A stretch of DNA of 64,000 bases, taken from Cotesia glomerata (Eukaryota; Arthropoda; Insecta; Hymenoptera; Braconidae). This document shows, piece after piece, positions 19,772-29,965 of the stretch (positions within the stretch are counted from its first letter, which is position 1; the number at the start of each line of letters is the position of its first letter). The DNA lies in assembly GCF_020080835.1 (NCBI RefSeq), contig NC_058162.1, forward strand, positions 15,770,140-15,834,139, read 5' to 3'. A program made the position numbers and the translations under genes. Under the pieces are notes generated by a model, which had not been told where the DNA came from, made no database searches, and was given only the letters and a program-made list of their open reading frames with translations.

Positions 19772-19787
19772 GCCCAGCGAAGCGGGC
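19772..19787 (+). terminator. Helitron 3' terminal hairpin
   Basis: Stem 19772-19775 (GCCC) pairs with 19784-19787 (GGGC). A bulged A at 19776 is followed by a GC:GC pair closing the GAA loop. CTAG ends the element 10 bases later. This hairpin acts as the rolling-circle termination signal in the known Helitron model. Confidence 0.8.
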
Positions 19788-19800
19788 GGGTATCAGCTAG

Positions 19801-20172
19801 TAATAACATAACCCCCACCAATAACCCCACCGAAATTAAAAAACAACCTCTCCCCACCTCACATAGGGCCCAAAAGCGCCCTCCAAATTCACGCTCAGAG
19901 ATGTCGGTAACAAATAATCACCCGTCGATATACCCGATAACGCTAGATAAGTTACCGACAGAGGGTACACAACTCGTCATAGTTACGGGTGGTGGCCGCT
20001 AGGTGGCGCTCGGGGTTGGCCTCTAACCCCCCCCCTGTTTAACTACTAGCGACCTCTTAAAAAATTTTTTTTAAGCTGTCCTTTGGAGAGGGCTCTTAAA
20101 ACATCAAAAACTAACATTTTTTCACTCGAGACTAAAAAAAAAAAATAGTCGTTTTTTTGGGCCACCCTAATA
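19801..20172. other. gene-free flank ending in a TTAGGGTG-type terminus
   Basis: There is no protein-coding signal. The right edge, GGGCCACCCTAATATATAT at about 20159-20177, is the inverse of the TTAGGGTGNNCC ends of the elements at 55001 and 57812, again followed by (TA)n. This is therefore the remnant of a related element; its other end was not found. Confidence 0.45.
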
Positions 20173-20190
20173 TATATATAATATGTATAT

Positions 20191-20563
20191 CCCATGTCCC
20201 ATGGCTAAGCGGTATAATGCTTGTCATGCTTGCTTGGGACTGGTGAGGCGTGGGTTCGAATCCCGGTGTGAGCTGAAATTTAATTTTCAGTGAACATCGG
20301 TGCTCGTAACTCACGCCGGGCTGTACAGGTTTGGGTTTTTCGATGGTTTCCCCAAGCCCTGTGCTACCGGTGGGGCACAGGCAAATGCGTGCAGTTTCCC
20401 CAAAGTCGGCCCATCGCCGCATTACTCTCCAAGCTGAAAAAGTATGTAATACCGCCAAAACTTATTCTGCCAAAACTTAATGTACCGATCAGCCTGGAGT
20501 CCCCTTCCGGTCTCGGCCGGACCTCCATTGAGACAGAAGTCTGAAAAGCGGGGTTAAAATAAA

Positions 20564-20572
<9 letters not shown>
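20191..20572 (+). mobile_element. tRNA-derived SINE inserted in (TA)n
   Basis: The head has a pol III A box (GGCTAAGCGGTATAATGC) and a B box (GGGTTCGAATCCC at about 20249). A unique body includes GGTTTCCCCAAGCCCTG and the element ends in a poly(A) tail at about 20559-20572. (TA)n-like sequence lies on both sides (20170-20190 and 20573-20637), so it landed in a (TA)n tract. Confidence 0.85.

Positions 20573-20637
<65 letters not shown>
20573..20637. repeat. (TA)n microsatellite
   Basis: This is an uninterrupted TA tract following the SINE tail. Confidence 0.95.
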
Positions 20638-20640
<3 letters not shown>

Positions 20641-21226
20641 CTTTGAAGGGAGATAAGTAAAGGGGGGGGAGGTATACAATTACAACGGCACATAAAAAAA
20701 AGTGGAATGTACTTTGGGCCGGACCTACCTTCTGACATGTAATTTGACTTGCTGAATCCGAATTTTAAGTCCGTTTGGCCTGGTCACCCTCCAGTCTTGA
20801 GTAAAATGCAAAAAACCTCAAAAAATTGCAAAAAACTAGTCACAGCAATGAAAAAATATTTGTGGACCCGGATCACGTATGATTTTTATGTATTCCAAAT
20901 TACTGAATCTAAATCTAAAACTAAATCTAAATCTAAATCTTAATCTAAGTTAATTAGCCTGGTGAGCCCGATGAGCCATCCAAATTTAAAAAAAAAAAAA
21001 AAAAACGAAAATCCCAAAAAAATTGCAATAAATCATGAAAAATTGAAGTTTTCGAAATAAAAATTTTTTAACTTTCCGCTAAAAAAATTGAAAATTTTCG
21101 AAGATCGGGAAGTTATTAGTTTTATCCCATTTTTCGAAAATCGAGTTTTCATCAGATCTCGAAGTTTTGAGGTCCTAGGAAGCATTCCTGACTATTTTCG
21201 CGATGTCTGTATACATATATGTCTGT

Positions 21227-21293
21227 ATGGTGTGTGTGTGCGTGTGTGTGTGTGTGTGCGTGTGTGTGTGCGTGCGTGCGTGTATGTCTGTAT

Positions 21294-21370
<77 letters not shown>
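21227..21370. repeat. (TG)n microsatellite with TGCG interruptions
   Basis: The tract is a TG run with short GTGCGTGCG and GTATGTCTGTATGG interruptions, at the same position within D as in copy 1. Here no retrotransposon has entered it. Confidence 0.9.
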
Positions 21371-21374
<4 letters not shown>

Positions 21375-22358
21375 AAACCTCTCATAACTTTCGAACGGCT
21401 TGACCGATTTGAACGAAAATGGCGGCAATCGAAAGAGTTTCTTTGCTCTTACATATATTCCATGTTTGTAGTGACTATTTGAGGTAATTTGTACTAGTAG
21501 ATTTTGAGAAATCTCAAAAATAAAAAATTTAAAAAACTGTTTTTTTTTATAACTTTTTAACGGCTTTACTGATCGATTCTTAAAACTAATCGGCTCATAA
21601 GCTTCAAAAACTGCATTGATCGCCGTCAATGCGATTGAAATCGGTTCATTCGTTCGTGAAATATCGTGAACGAAAAATTTGGAAAAAAGTGTTTTTCTTA
21701 CATAACTCCGACATTTCTTTCTGGATTGTTTTTTACTCTAGAAAATAATTTCTAGTGCTTAAAAAATCACGTCGATCGCCGCAAAGATCGTGAAAATCGC
21801 TGATTGGTTCGAGAGATATCGTTGACGGAAAATTTGAGAACAATTGTTTTTTTGACATCACTCCGACATTTCTCTTCGGATCATTTTATTTTGTAATGAT
21901 AACTATACGAGCTCAAAAGATCACGTCGATTTTATCTAAGAACGTCGAAATCGGTCGATTGGTTCGTGAGTTATCGTAGTTGAAGAAATTCGGAAAAAGT
22001 GAATTTTTCAAATTTCTCCAAAATTTTTGCTCTGATCAATTCGTGTTTAGTAGTAAATCATAGAAATCATAAAAAGTAATGTTATTTTGAAAATTTTAAG
22101 AATAGTTCTTCTAACCCGTTATCACCTATTCGGTCATTTTTATGCTAGTATAAATCTAATTTCAAGTGGATGGAAATTTCCATCTTCACTAACGATTTGA
22201 GACAATTCGTCTTCGGATAGTTCGGTCGATGGGTAACCATCGAACTTGAACACTAGTTAGCTGGTGAAAGCTAGTATCTGTTCGACTATATGTTAAGTAT
22301 TAACGATGGAAAGCTACTGAGAATAAAGGGCAACTTTTTGAAAAAAATCCATGAAAAA

Positions 22359-22435
22359 TTAACCAAGCCAGGAATCGAACCTGGATCTCCCCGATTACAT
22401 GTCAGGATGCTTTTACCAGTTAAGCTACCGGGTCA
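22359..22435 (-). tRNA. tRNA-Thr(TGT)-like sequence, probably not functional
   Basis: On the minus strand a D arm (TAGCTTAACTGGTAAAAGCA), an anticodon arm CCTGA/TCGGG with loop CATGTAA, and a T arm CCAGG TTCGATT CCTGG can all form. The acceptor stem is imperfect: GACCCGG against CTTGGTT gives one mismatch and two G-T pairs. It lies inside D copy 2, so it is more likely a tRNA-derived repeat head or pseudogene than a working tRNA gene. Confidence 0.55.
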
Positions 22436-23797
22436 TTCTCCACTTACTTTCTCTCAGTATACACTTAACTCTCAGTAGTTGTCAATACTATGCTACCTCC
22501 TCCCTTTAAACTCCATACTACGATATAAACTGTAGTACTTCTGTTTCCATTTTCTAGGCGCTTTTATATTTTTAAACTTTTTATTATATAAACTTTTTAA
22601 GCTTGGAGAGCTCAAAATAACATATAAATTATATTCTTGAGCTCGAAGAACTCATAAACGTCATAAGTACAATTAAAAGCGCCTAGGTACGGAATTAGCG
22701 AGCAGTTACACGGATGGCCTTCAGGGTCAACTGTTTTCCTAATATTTTGGACTCAGATTGAGTATGATTTTCATGTGTTTTCTTCCACTGAATTTGAATC
22801 TAAAGTTTTCTTGCTTTGTTAACGTTTTAAAATAAAAAAAATCTCAAAAAACCAAAACAATCGGGAAAATTGCAGTTACCCTGGCGGATTCGTGGTCACG
22901 ATAAAATGATCGTCAAACGACGGTGAATGCACCGTAAATTCACAGTGTTGATAAATGATCGTCGCTTGACTATCGAACGACCGTCGTTTGACAGTGCCTG
23001 ACGAGTATCGTTGTGGAAATTTTTCACTGTTACTTTATAATTTTTATTCTGTATAGTTATTATACTTCACTCGTCGAAAAACAAAATTTTTACTTGGTTA
23101 TCCCAATTTTTTATCTAAGCAAAAATCGTAGATCATCAATCGATCGTCTGTCATTTAACAGTCATTCGAAAAGATATAAATTGTCAAAAAACCGTAACTC
23201 GGTGGTGGATGCACAGTGGTCTGTAAGTGAAACCACCGTGAAACGAGCGTATAATGTCGGTAAGTTAGAAATTTTTAAAAGTCAACGATAAGTAAGTGCT
23301 GACTATGTTTTTTTTATTATTTCATTAAAAATTCTCAAAGTAAATAAAAAGATAGGCAAATGAGAATTTTCAGTAAATACTCGGGATGAAAAATTTGAAA
23401 AAAAAATTAAATTATTGTAATTTTGTTTATTTCAAAGTAAAATCATAAAAAATTAATCAGATTACATACAATCAACAGAGATCCATCATTTCAATACTTT
23501 TCAGAAGAGTTTATGACCTACAGCAAGTGTTGAATTTTTTTCATAGTTTTAAATGAAGAACCATAATACTTTTTGTTTATGACAAATGTAATAATAACCA
23601 TTGTTTCTTTGAATCGGGAAATATTTTTTTCAACAGTTCATTAGTTAATAAATTATAATTCATTTTTAGCTCAACTTTTAACATATTTTCTATACCTCTA
23701 ATATTTTCACTGTAATTCTACAAATTCGGATCTATTATTAAGGATTTGAGTTTTTTATTAGACGAAAATTTTAATTTAAAAATTACGGCAAAATTAT

Positions 23798-24292
23798 ATA
23801 CTCGATTTTTATATACTATACTCGATTTTTACTTTTATACCGTTTCTTTGGTTTTTACAAGGCTGAGTAGATGGTAACTGTCGCATTCAGCGAGTGCGCC
23901 ACCATCCTGTCTTTATACTGTCCTGTTTTTATACTACGTTTGGACCCCAGCACATCCCTTTTCACTCCTGTATTTCACTGCCATAATTAACCTTATTTTT
24001 TTCGCACATTTATTCTCAACTTTTTATTATCACTGCGGCTGTGGACTGACTTGTGCTTTCTGTACTGCATTTACCCTATTACTCACCCCTTTCTATCGGT
24101 TGTTGGAATAGTGGCGATGGGGAAACCACAGAGAAAACTCATGCCAGTACAGTTCGGCTACCGGAGCGACCCCCGACGGTTGGTGTTGGAACTATTCGAA
24201 CAACAGTCGGGGCCCGAACCCTCGCCTCACTGCATGATGTGCGAGCGAACTAACGGGATAATGACTTAGCCCGCTCGGCCATCATGCCACCT
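23798..24292 (-). mobile_element. tRNA-derived SINE with 13-bp target duplication
   Basis: On the minus strand the head reads GGCATGATGGCCGAGCGGGC (A box) and GAGGGTTCGGGCCCC (B box), a tRNA-Ser/Leu-like start. The body includes TGTGGTTTCCCCATCGCC and the 3' end is a repeat of AAAATCGAGTATAG. ACGGCAAAATTAT flanks it on both sides (23785-23797 and 24293-24305), an exact target-site duplication. Confidence 0.88.
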
Positions 24293-24585
24293 ACGGCAAA
24301 ATTATTTATTATCAAGGAAAATTATTGTGAGATATTTTTTTTTTTTTAATTAAATTTTAAACAATTTCTTTTCCAGAACTTTTTTTATACAATTAATAAT
24401 TTCACCGTAATTTCAAAATCAAGATTTTCATAATTATCAAAAATTTGAATCATTAATTACGATTATTATTTTGAATTTATGGAAGAAATATAAATTTATT
24501 TAAGCTATTTTTATCTGTAAAATGAAAAAAAAATGACTAAGTTTTGACACCTTATGAGGTGACTAAATAAAATTTTTGGACAGTG

Positions 24586-25584
24586 TATCAGATAGCTTAA
24601 CTGGTAGAGCGTTAAAGACAATGTCTGAGAGCTTGTCTGAACATGTACAAGACACCTGACTCAAATTACACCAAATACTATAGTAACCTCACACTCTTAA
24701 ACTTAGCTAAAATAGAGCGTATCTACAACCATATCATACGTCTATGCCGCAATCACTTAGCTAGTGCCTCCTCCTCCACAATAAACAGCTTAATATCTGG
24801 TCCATTTTACCCACAACCAGCATATTTTCAAATAGCAATGAAGTCGGGATTCGCTCTTCCCGAAATATTCACTTACTTGGACAGTCTGGGCTACATACAA
24901 GACTCAAACAGTATACCCCTAATATACCACGTCAAAAGAGGTTCCAACACAAAAGCTATTACTTATGACCCAAAAGCATTATCATTCTTAGACCTGAAAT
25001 ACTGCACCTCAATACCCCTCAAAGATACAACAAATAAACCTCATTCCCGCAAAGAGTATTGGTGGCTCACCTAATCACAAGTTCTTTTTCTTTAATTGTT
25101 TTGTTGTTCTCTTTTAATAGCTTCCTCTTTCTTTTTTGTCTTCTTGTTCTATTCTATTATTATGTTATATTTTTTCATTTTAATTGTTGTTGATTTAATG
25201 TCTCTCATGTGCTATTCTAATAACGTAAGCCTTTTTTATGAAAATTAAATTTCTTTTTTAGGCTAACTAGTATAAATCATGTATTAACACTTTATGTATT
25301 TAACACAATAAGAATAAGAAAAACTATATTATTTACTTCACTATGTACAGCCCCTGAGGCTTATCAAGTTTTAAGAAATATCATTTATGTTATCCTCTAT
25401 GAGAGCCCGTATGGGCCAGGTAGACAATTTATTTTAAGTAACAGGTCTTACGTTTATACCTGTGTATTATGTTTATATCTATGTATCAATGATTTAAATA
25501 AATAAACGCTTGAATAAAAAAAAAAAACTGGTAGAGCGTTGGACGCGCAACTAAACAATCCGGGTTCGAGTCCCGGTCTGAACT
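24586..25584 (+). other. tRNA-like sequence split by a retrotransposon
   Basis: Before the insertion the segment read ATCAGATAGCTTAACTGG, then TAGAGCGTTGGACGCGC, then CCGGGTTCGAGTCCCGG and TCTGAA. The A and B boxes and the T arm are clear and CAGA/TCTG can pair at the ends; the anticodon arm is poor. It is either a tRNA pseudogene or the head of a SINE. The 911-base insert lies at 24614-25524. Confidence 0.6.
24614..25524 (+). mobile_element. 5'-truncated non-LTR retrotransposon in the tRNA-like sequence
   Basis: AACTGGTAGAGCGTT occurs exactly at both borders (24599-24613 and 25525-25539), a 15-base target duplication. The insert ends with AATAAATAAACGCTTGAAT and a poly(A) tail. An open frame at 24643-25074 (starting MYKTPDSNYT, ending KEYWWLT) has no motif I recognise and could be the end of an ORF2. 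The long 3' untranslated part contains GAGAGCCCGTATGGGCCAGG. Confidence 0.8.
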
Positions 25585-26239
25585 GTCAGAAATATTATTT
25601 TTATTTTATTGTTTGTGACAGTAGCGTGAATTTTCCGTGACTTGACAGTATATTGAGCGTACAGTGTCAGTCAGATTCACTTGCATACATTCATCTTTTC
25701 TGCACTCACAGTCGGTACATCAACTGTCTTAAAACAGACGTTTATTACTCACTTCTCTATTACTTGGAAGTGCATAACTAATGTTTGCATCGTGAAATCA
25801 CCGTACATATTTGATAAATTTATAGTAGACGTCTTTCACAATGTTATCCGATGCTGACTGACAAATCGCTCAATAAAAACGAATCTCATACGGTGAAACG
25901 ACCTTGAATTAACCGTGCTTTCACCGCGTTGCTGAAACCGCCAGGGTACAAATATAAAAAAAAAATCTATAAAACATGATTAAATACTGTATTTTTTGTA
26001 TTTTTTATGCATGAAATACAAGTTAAGAATTCGAAAATATAAAAAAATGTAATATCTATAAAAAATTACGTATAACTAGAATAAAGAGAACGATTTTCTC
26101 ATATTTCAAACTGTTCTTCGTTGGTATCGAACTCTTTTGTTCTCAAACGATCTACGCAGTGGATTTTTCTTCCGTTTGTTATTATCTTTTGGTGTATCCC
26201 TTTTAAGTGTCCAGCAAAAATTTGCCATTGTATTAATAT

Positions 26240-26640
26240 TTCAATTTCCTTAATAGCTAGTATTCATTTCACTTATGTTTTGATGGAATCGTTCTCCCTG
26301 TTCTTTACTGTAGTCTCCAAGATTTTAAGGGAAGTGGTCAATGTGAGAATTGGTGACAAATTACAAAAATTTAAGTTGCTTAATGAATCTCAAACTACAC
26401 CATGGATTCCCAAATTGACCACTTTCCTTAAAATCTTGGAGACTACAGTGAAGAACAGGGAGAACGATTCCATCAAAACATAAGTGAAATGGAGACTAGG
26501 TATCAAGAAAATGGAATTTTAATACGATGGAAAATTTTTGCTGGACACTTGAAAGGGACACACTAAAAGATAATAAACGGAAGAAAAATTCACTGCGTAG
26601 ATCGTTTGAAAGCTAAAGAGTTCGATACCAACGAAGAACA
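26240..26640. pseudogene. inverted pair of orphan-gene fragments at the centre of G1
   Basis: On the plus strand, 26399-26500 encodes NLGDYSEEQGERFHQNISEM followed by ETRYQ, and 26525-26600 encodes FCWTLERDTLKDNKRKKNSL in a shifted frame. The same words appear on the minus strand of the left arm (26340-26120). They correspond to the C-terminal region of the gene decayed at 27171-29965. Stops and frame changes make both copies non-coding. Confidence 0.7.
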
Positions 26641-27170
26641 GTTTGAAATACGAGAAAATCGTTCTCTTTATTCTAGTTATACGTCATTTTTTATAGATAT
26701 TAAAATTTTTTATATTTTCAAATTCTTAACTTATATTTTATGCGTGAAAAAAATTCAAGAAAAGTATTTAATCATGTTTTATAGATTTTTTTTTCATATT
26801 TATAACTGCAATTTTCCCGATTTTTTTTGGTTTTTTGAGATTTTTTTTAATTATAAAACGTTAACGGAGCAAGAAAACTTCAGATTCAAATCCAGCGGAA
26901 CAAGATACATGAAAATCATACTCAATCTGAGTCCAAAAAATTTTTATTTCGAAAACTTTAATTTTTCATGATTTATTGCAATTTTTTTGAATCTTTCGTT
27001 TTTTTTTTTTTTTTTTTTTTTCAAATTTGGACGGCTCACCGGGCTAATTAACTTTTAGATTTAGATTCAGTAATTTGAAATACATAAAAATCATACGTGA
27101 TTCGGGTCCACAAAAATTTTTTCATTTCTGTGACTGCAGTTTTTTGCCCTATTTCAAGGTTTATTGCATT

Positions 27171-29965
27171 TTACTCAAAACTGGAGGGTGACCGGGCCAA
27201 ACAGACTTGAAATTCGGATTCAGCGGGTAGAAAAACATGTCGGTAGGTAGGTTCGGTCCAAAGTACATTCCACTTTTTTTTTTGTGTGCCGGTGTAATTA
27301 AAATCTAATAATTTCTGTCGTTTCCTGGCCCTTTTCTCCTCAAATGACCTGTGCAACGGATTTCTACTACGCTTTTATCTTCTTTGTTGAGTTTCTCTTT
27401 GTAGCATCCAGCAGTAATCTGCAAACATATTTACTCCCTACTGCCCCTGAAATCACCGTTCAAATTCTTTGAGATCTTGATGAAATCTCTCTCCTTGCTC
27501 TTCACTATAGTCTTCGTTGTTCTCCGAAAAGTAGTTGAGATGCGAAGCAAAAAAGTTAAGTTTCAAATTCGTTAGGCAACCTGAACGCTAAAAGTTTGCG
27601 ATCATATTGGCCACAATATTTTCGTAATCAGCATTTTTGAGGTTACCTAAAAACTTGGTACACACTTCCTTGAAACTTAGACATGATGCCTTTTCTTGTT
27701 CATCCATCACTCTAACAAATGTTTCATCTTTGAATATCGTTTGGATTTCCGGTCCATCAAAGATGCCTTCTCTCAATTTCGCATCTGATTTGTGCTTAAA
27801 CACTTGACGCAGGTAAGTACAGCACTCTCTTTTTTTATCAAGAGCTTTCACAAACTGTTTTATTAACCCAAGTTTAATATGAAGAGGAGGAATGAGAATT
27901 TTGGCTGGATCAACAAGCGGTTTTCTTATTATATTATGTGATCCAACCCTAAATGAAGATCTTGAAGGTCAAACTTTTTTGACGTAGTGATTTTTGCGAT
28001 CTCTAATGTCAAACATACACAAATAGCATGGATACTTCATGAATCCAGATTGTTGTCCCAGGATCATGGACAAAATCTTAAAATCACCACATACTTGCTA
28101 TTTATGTTCTTCATACTTAATTTTTTTCAGGACAGTTTCTAGATTAGTGTACTCGTCTCTAAGTACAGCTGTGAACTAAAGATAAAAGAGCAAACTTGTT
28201 GGTGTTGTAAAGAAGAACTGCCTTAAGACTACGTTGAGACGAGTTAACGAATAACCGCCAATCTTCAGATTTATATTGAGACAATGCAAATTGTCCACTT
28301 GATCAGCTGCGCGACATTCTCTTGAAAATCGTACTATCCTAATCGAACTCGGTCGATATTTAGGCGCCGTAAGGGGAAAGTAGGGGAAAAACCGAATACC
28401 CGACGCACTGGAGCATCGACCGGCACTTCGACCTCGTCAGTCATAGTATATACAACACAATTTTTTTTACTAGGTATTTACTACCGACAAACAGGACACT
28501 AGCTGTCGATCCCTTACGTACTAATTATCCTTATATTAATATTATAAAACATATAATATCTAGGTATTCACTACCGATTCTCTGTATCTAGACACTAGCT
28601 GTCGATTCATTAATTTTAAGTGCATTACTGGTTCATAACTAAATTTATTATAATCAGTGTAGTTATTATTGTTAATATTTTCTATTTGATTTATTTGAAT
28701 ATACTTGTTAATTGAATATACCAGTGTAAATAAGTATAATTATTACATAATAATCACCCGCCACCTCGAACTTGCGACCAAGAGGCCACCCAAGGTTTCC
28801 AAAACACTACTGGAATTTATGTAAGTAAATAAAGTTGATTATATTGGCCGAGTCTGAGTTCTTTCGCGGGTCTCTACGCAAAAGACAAGTATCAACGCCA
28901 AAAAACTCTCCGTTACCGCAGGTCGTGTTATAAGAAATTTGGCAGATAAGTTTCCTACACGGTATTGTCTCATTGATTATAAGAAAACTTATTAGGTCTT
29001 CAGCGAATCCGCAAGGCTGAAAGGCTTAATAAGAAATTTTGATTGTTGGTAAAAAACATTAAAATTTCATTTCAATATATATTTGGCTTTAATTCATCCA
29101 CAAGTCCTTTCACATCAGTGCAATAAAGCAAATCTTCCTCTTTTTCAAAATATTTACGGAAAGCCTCCTCACGATTCCGATAAAATGAAAATTTAGTACC
29201 TTTCGTCAGAAGATTTCTCCTTTTCATACTCGAAACCAATACTTCAGTCGCTTCTTTTGAGAGTTTAGCTTCTCTAAATAAATCATTTAGATGTTTTTGG
29301 TCGTATGTTTCTGGCTTTTTCTCTTTACTGATCGGCCTGTACTCTTCTTCACTTCTCGAAGGAACTTTTTCAACAGGTTCACTGGAATCGAATTCACTGC
29401 CAGTAGCAGACTCTTCGTTATCAAGAGCTACATTCTCAGGATCGACGTCGACTTCCATTGTAACGAATCCACTGGTCAGGCTGTCTTTTGACGTATCATC
29501 TTCTGAACCTTCTATGAAGTTTGCAACTGGTTGTTGCACACCTAAAGCAGGAGAATACGTTTTGACCTTATGGATTCGGCCCGCAGTCTTAACTTTTGTC
29601 GTGCAAAAGAAGCAATCATTTGCACCAAGAGGCTTCTTCTATATAGCTGGAGTTTTAAATTTAAGTTTCTCTTTATCCTGGTGCTTCTCAAATCGGTTAA
29701 CCATGTTTTAGCATGAACCACAAACAACATTTACTATCTAATTTTTTAAATTGAGAGAAACTTCCATATTGAAATACTTTTCATACGAAGTAACAAACCT
29801 AGTCGTGAGTTTCTTTGTATTTTTCCTCCCAATGTATTTTGCACAAACGTAGCAAAAGAAATTAGGATTCTTAGAACATTCATGATCGCTATGAGTACTA
29901 GAAGATCCAGATAAATTTTGAATAGAAGAAGTATTACAATCCATTAAAATAAACAAACCCCGCAC
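27171..29965 (-). pseudogene. orphan arthropod multi-copy gene, broken
   Basis: This resembles a large family of uncharacterised arthropod proteins that I know only from its conserved words; its function is unknown. Read on the minus strand in order: a first zinc-type module, FFCYVCAKYIGRKNTKKL (29965-29738); an acidic linker and YDQKHLNDLFREAKLSKEAT with FYRNREEAFRKYFEKEEDL (29539-29072); DWRLFVNSSQRSLKAVLLYN (about 28290); KYPCYLCMFDIRDRKNHY (about 28020); IPPLHIKLGLIKQFVKALDK and FKHKSDAKLREGIFDGPEIQ (27890-27588); EEQGERFHQDLKEFER (about 27500); and FADYCWMLQRETQQRR with HRSFEEKRARKRQK (to 27300). Several frameshifts and stops and an approximately 750-base insert (28.3-29.07 kb) break it. 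Its 3' end abuts the G1 right terminus, and its C-terminal part recurs inside G elements. Confidence 0.75.
28300..29070. other. insertion interrupting the orphan gene
   Basis: This block separates VKGLVDELKPNIY from the next recognisable piece of the gene. It contains two near-repeats, CTAGGTATTTACTACCGA (about 28472) and CTAGGTATTCACTACCGA (about 28560), each followed after some bases by GACACTAGCTGTCGAT. No coding signal was found. It may be an LTR or other transposon remnant, but no termini could be defined. Confidence 0.4.

Larger units (their letters stand above)
18388..19800 (+). mobile_element. non-autonomous Helitron, 1413 bp, both termini
   Basis: The 5' end TCTATATACATATAAGTG and the following TACCACTGACTCATCAC are the start widely shared by insect Helitrons. 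The 3' end has a hairpin at 19772-19787 and then TATCAGCTAG. The element sits between A (18387) and T (19801), the expected AT target with no duplication. No Rep/helicase frame is present, so the copy depended on an autonomous relative. The 3' hairpin pairs GCCC with GGGC around the very stable mini-hairpin GCGAAGC, with one bulged A. Confidence 0.88.
21066..22745 (+). repeat. D repeat copy 2, inserted in the left arm of G1
   Basis: It starts TTAACTTTCCGCTAA and ends GGCCTTCAGGGTCAACTG followed by TTTTCCTAATA. The insertion point in G1 is shown by the right arm, which reads straight through AAATTTTT and GGACTCAGATTGAG without D. The copy includes its (TG)n tract and GAGCTC cluster, plus a tRNA-like segment not seen in D copy 1. 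Confidence 0.8.
22879..25946. mobile_element. J: 3068-bp non-autonomous TIR element with TA target duplication
   Basis: The ends are CCCTGGCGGATTC on the left and its near-perfect inverse GAAACCGCCAGGG on the right, each flanked by TA (22877-22878 and 25947-25948). The uninterrupted target is visible in the opposite G1 arm, where GCAGTTATAAATATG reads through. Subterminal sequence is rich in CGTCAAACGACGG- and ACGACCGTCG-type palindromes. No transposase frame is present. The TA duplication suggests a Tc1/mariner-type relationship. It contains a SINE and a retrotransposon fragment. Confidence 0.8.
20679..27300. mobile_element. G1: palindromic TIR element carrying fragments of an orphan gene
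   Basis: The outer ends are ATTACAACGGCACATAAAA (left) and TTTTGTGTGCCGGTGTAATT (right), inverse of each other. The arms stay complementary through GAATCCGAATTTTAAGTC, the ATTGCAATAAATCATG segment and the CTCAATCTGAGTCC segment, meeting near 26370-26400. After removing the D2 insert (21066-22745) and the TIR element J (22879-25946) the two arms are each roughly 0.9-1 kb. The centre codes for a decayed piece of the gene seen at 27171-29965, once on each strand. Copies of the same family lie at 58172-59630 and 62871-64000. Confidence 0.75.

Noticed and set aside
20132..20738. Open frames over the SINE at 20191
   Set aside because: They read through the tRNA head, SINE body and (TA)n (IYIYIY runs) and have no protein similarity.
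22359..22435. Functional tRNA-Thr gene
   Set aside because: The cloverleaf is good except for the acceptor stem, and the sequence is inside a repeat; kept as tRNA-like only.
23798..24292. Two open frames of 66-72 codons at 24051-24269
   Set aside because: They lie in a tRNA-derived SINE body with exact target duplication; non-coding.
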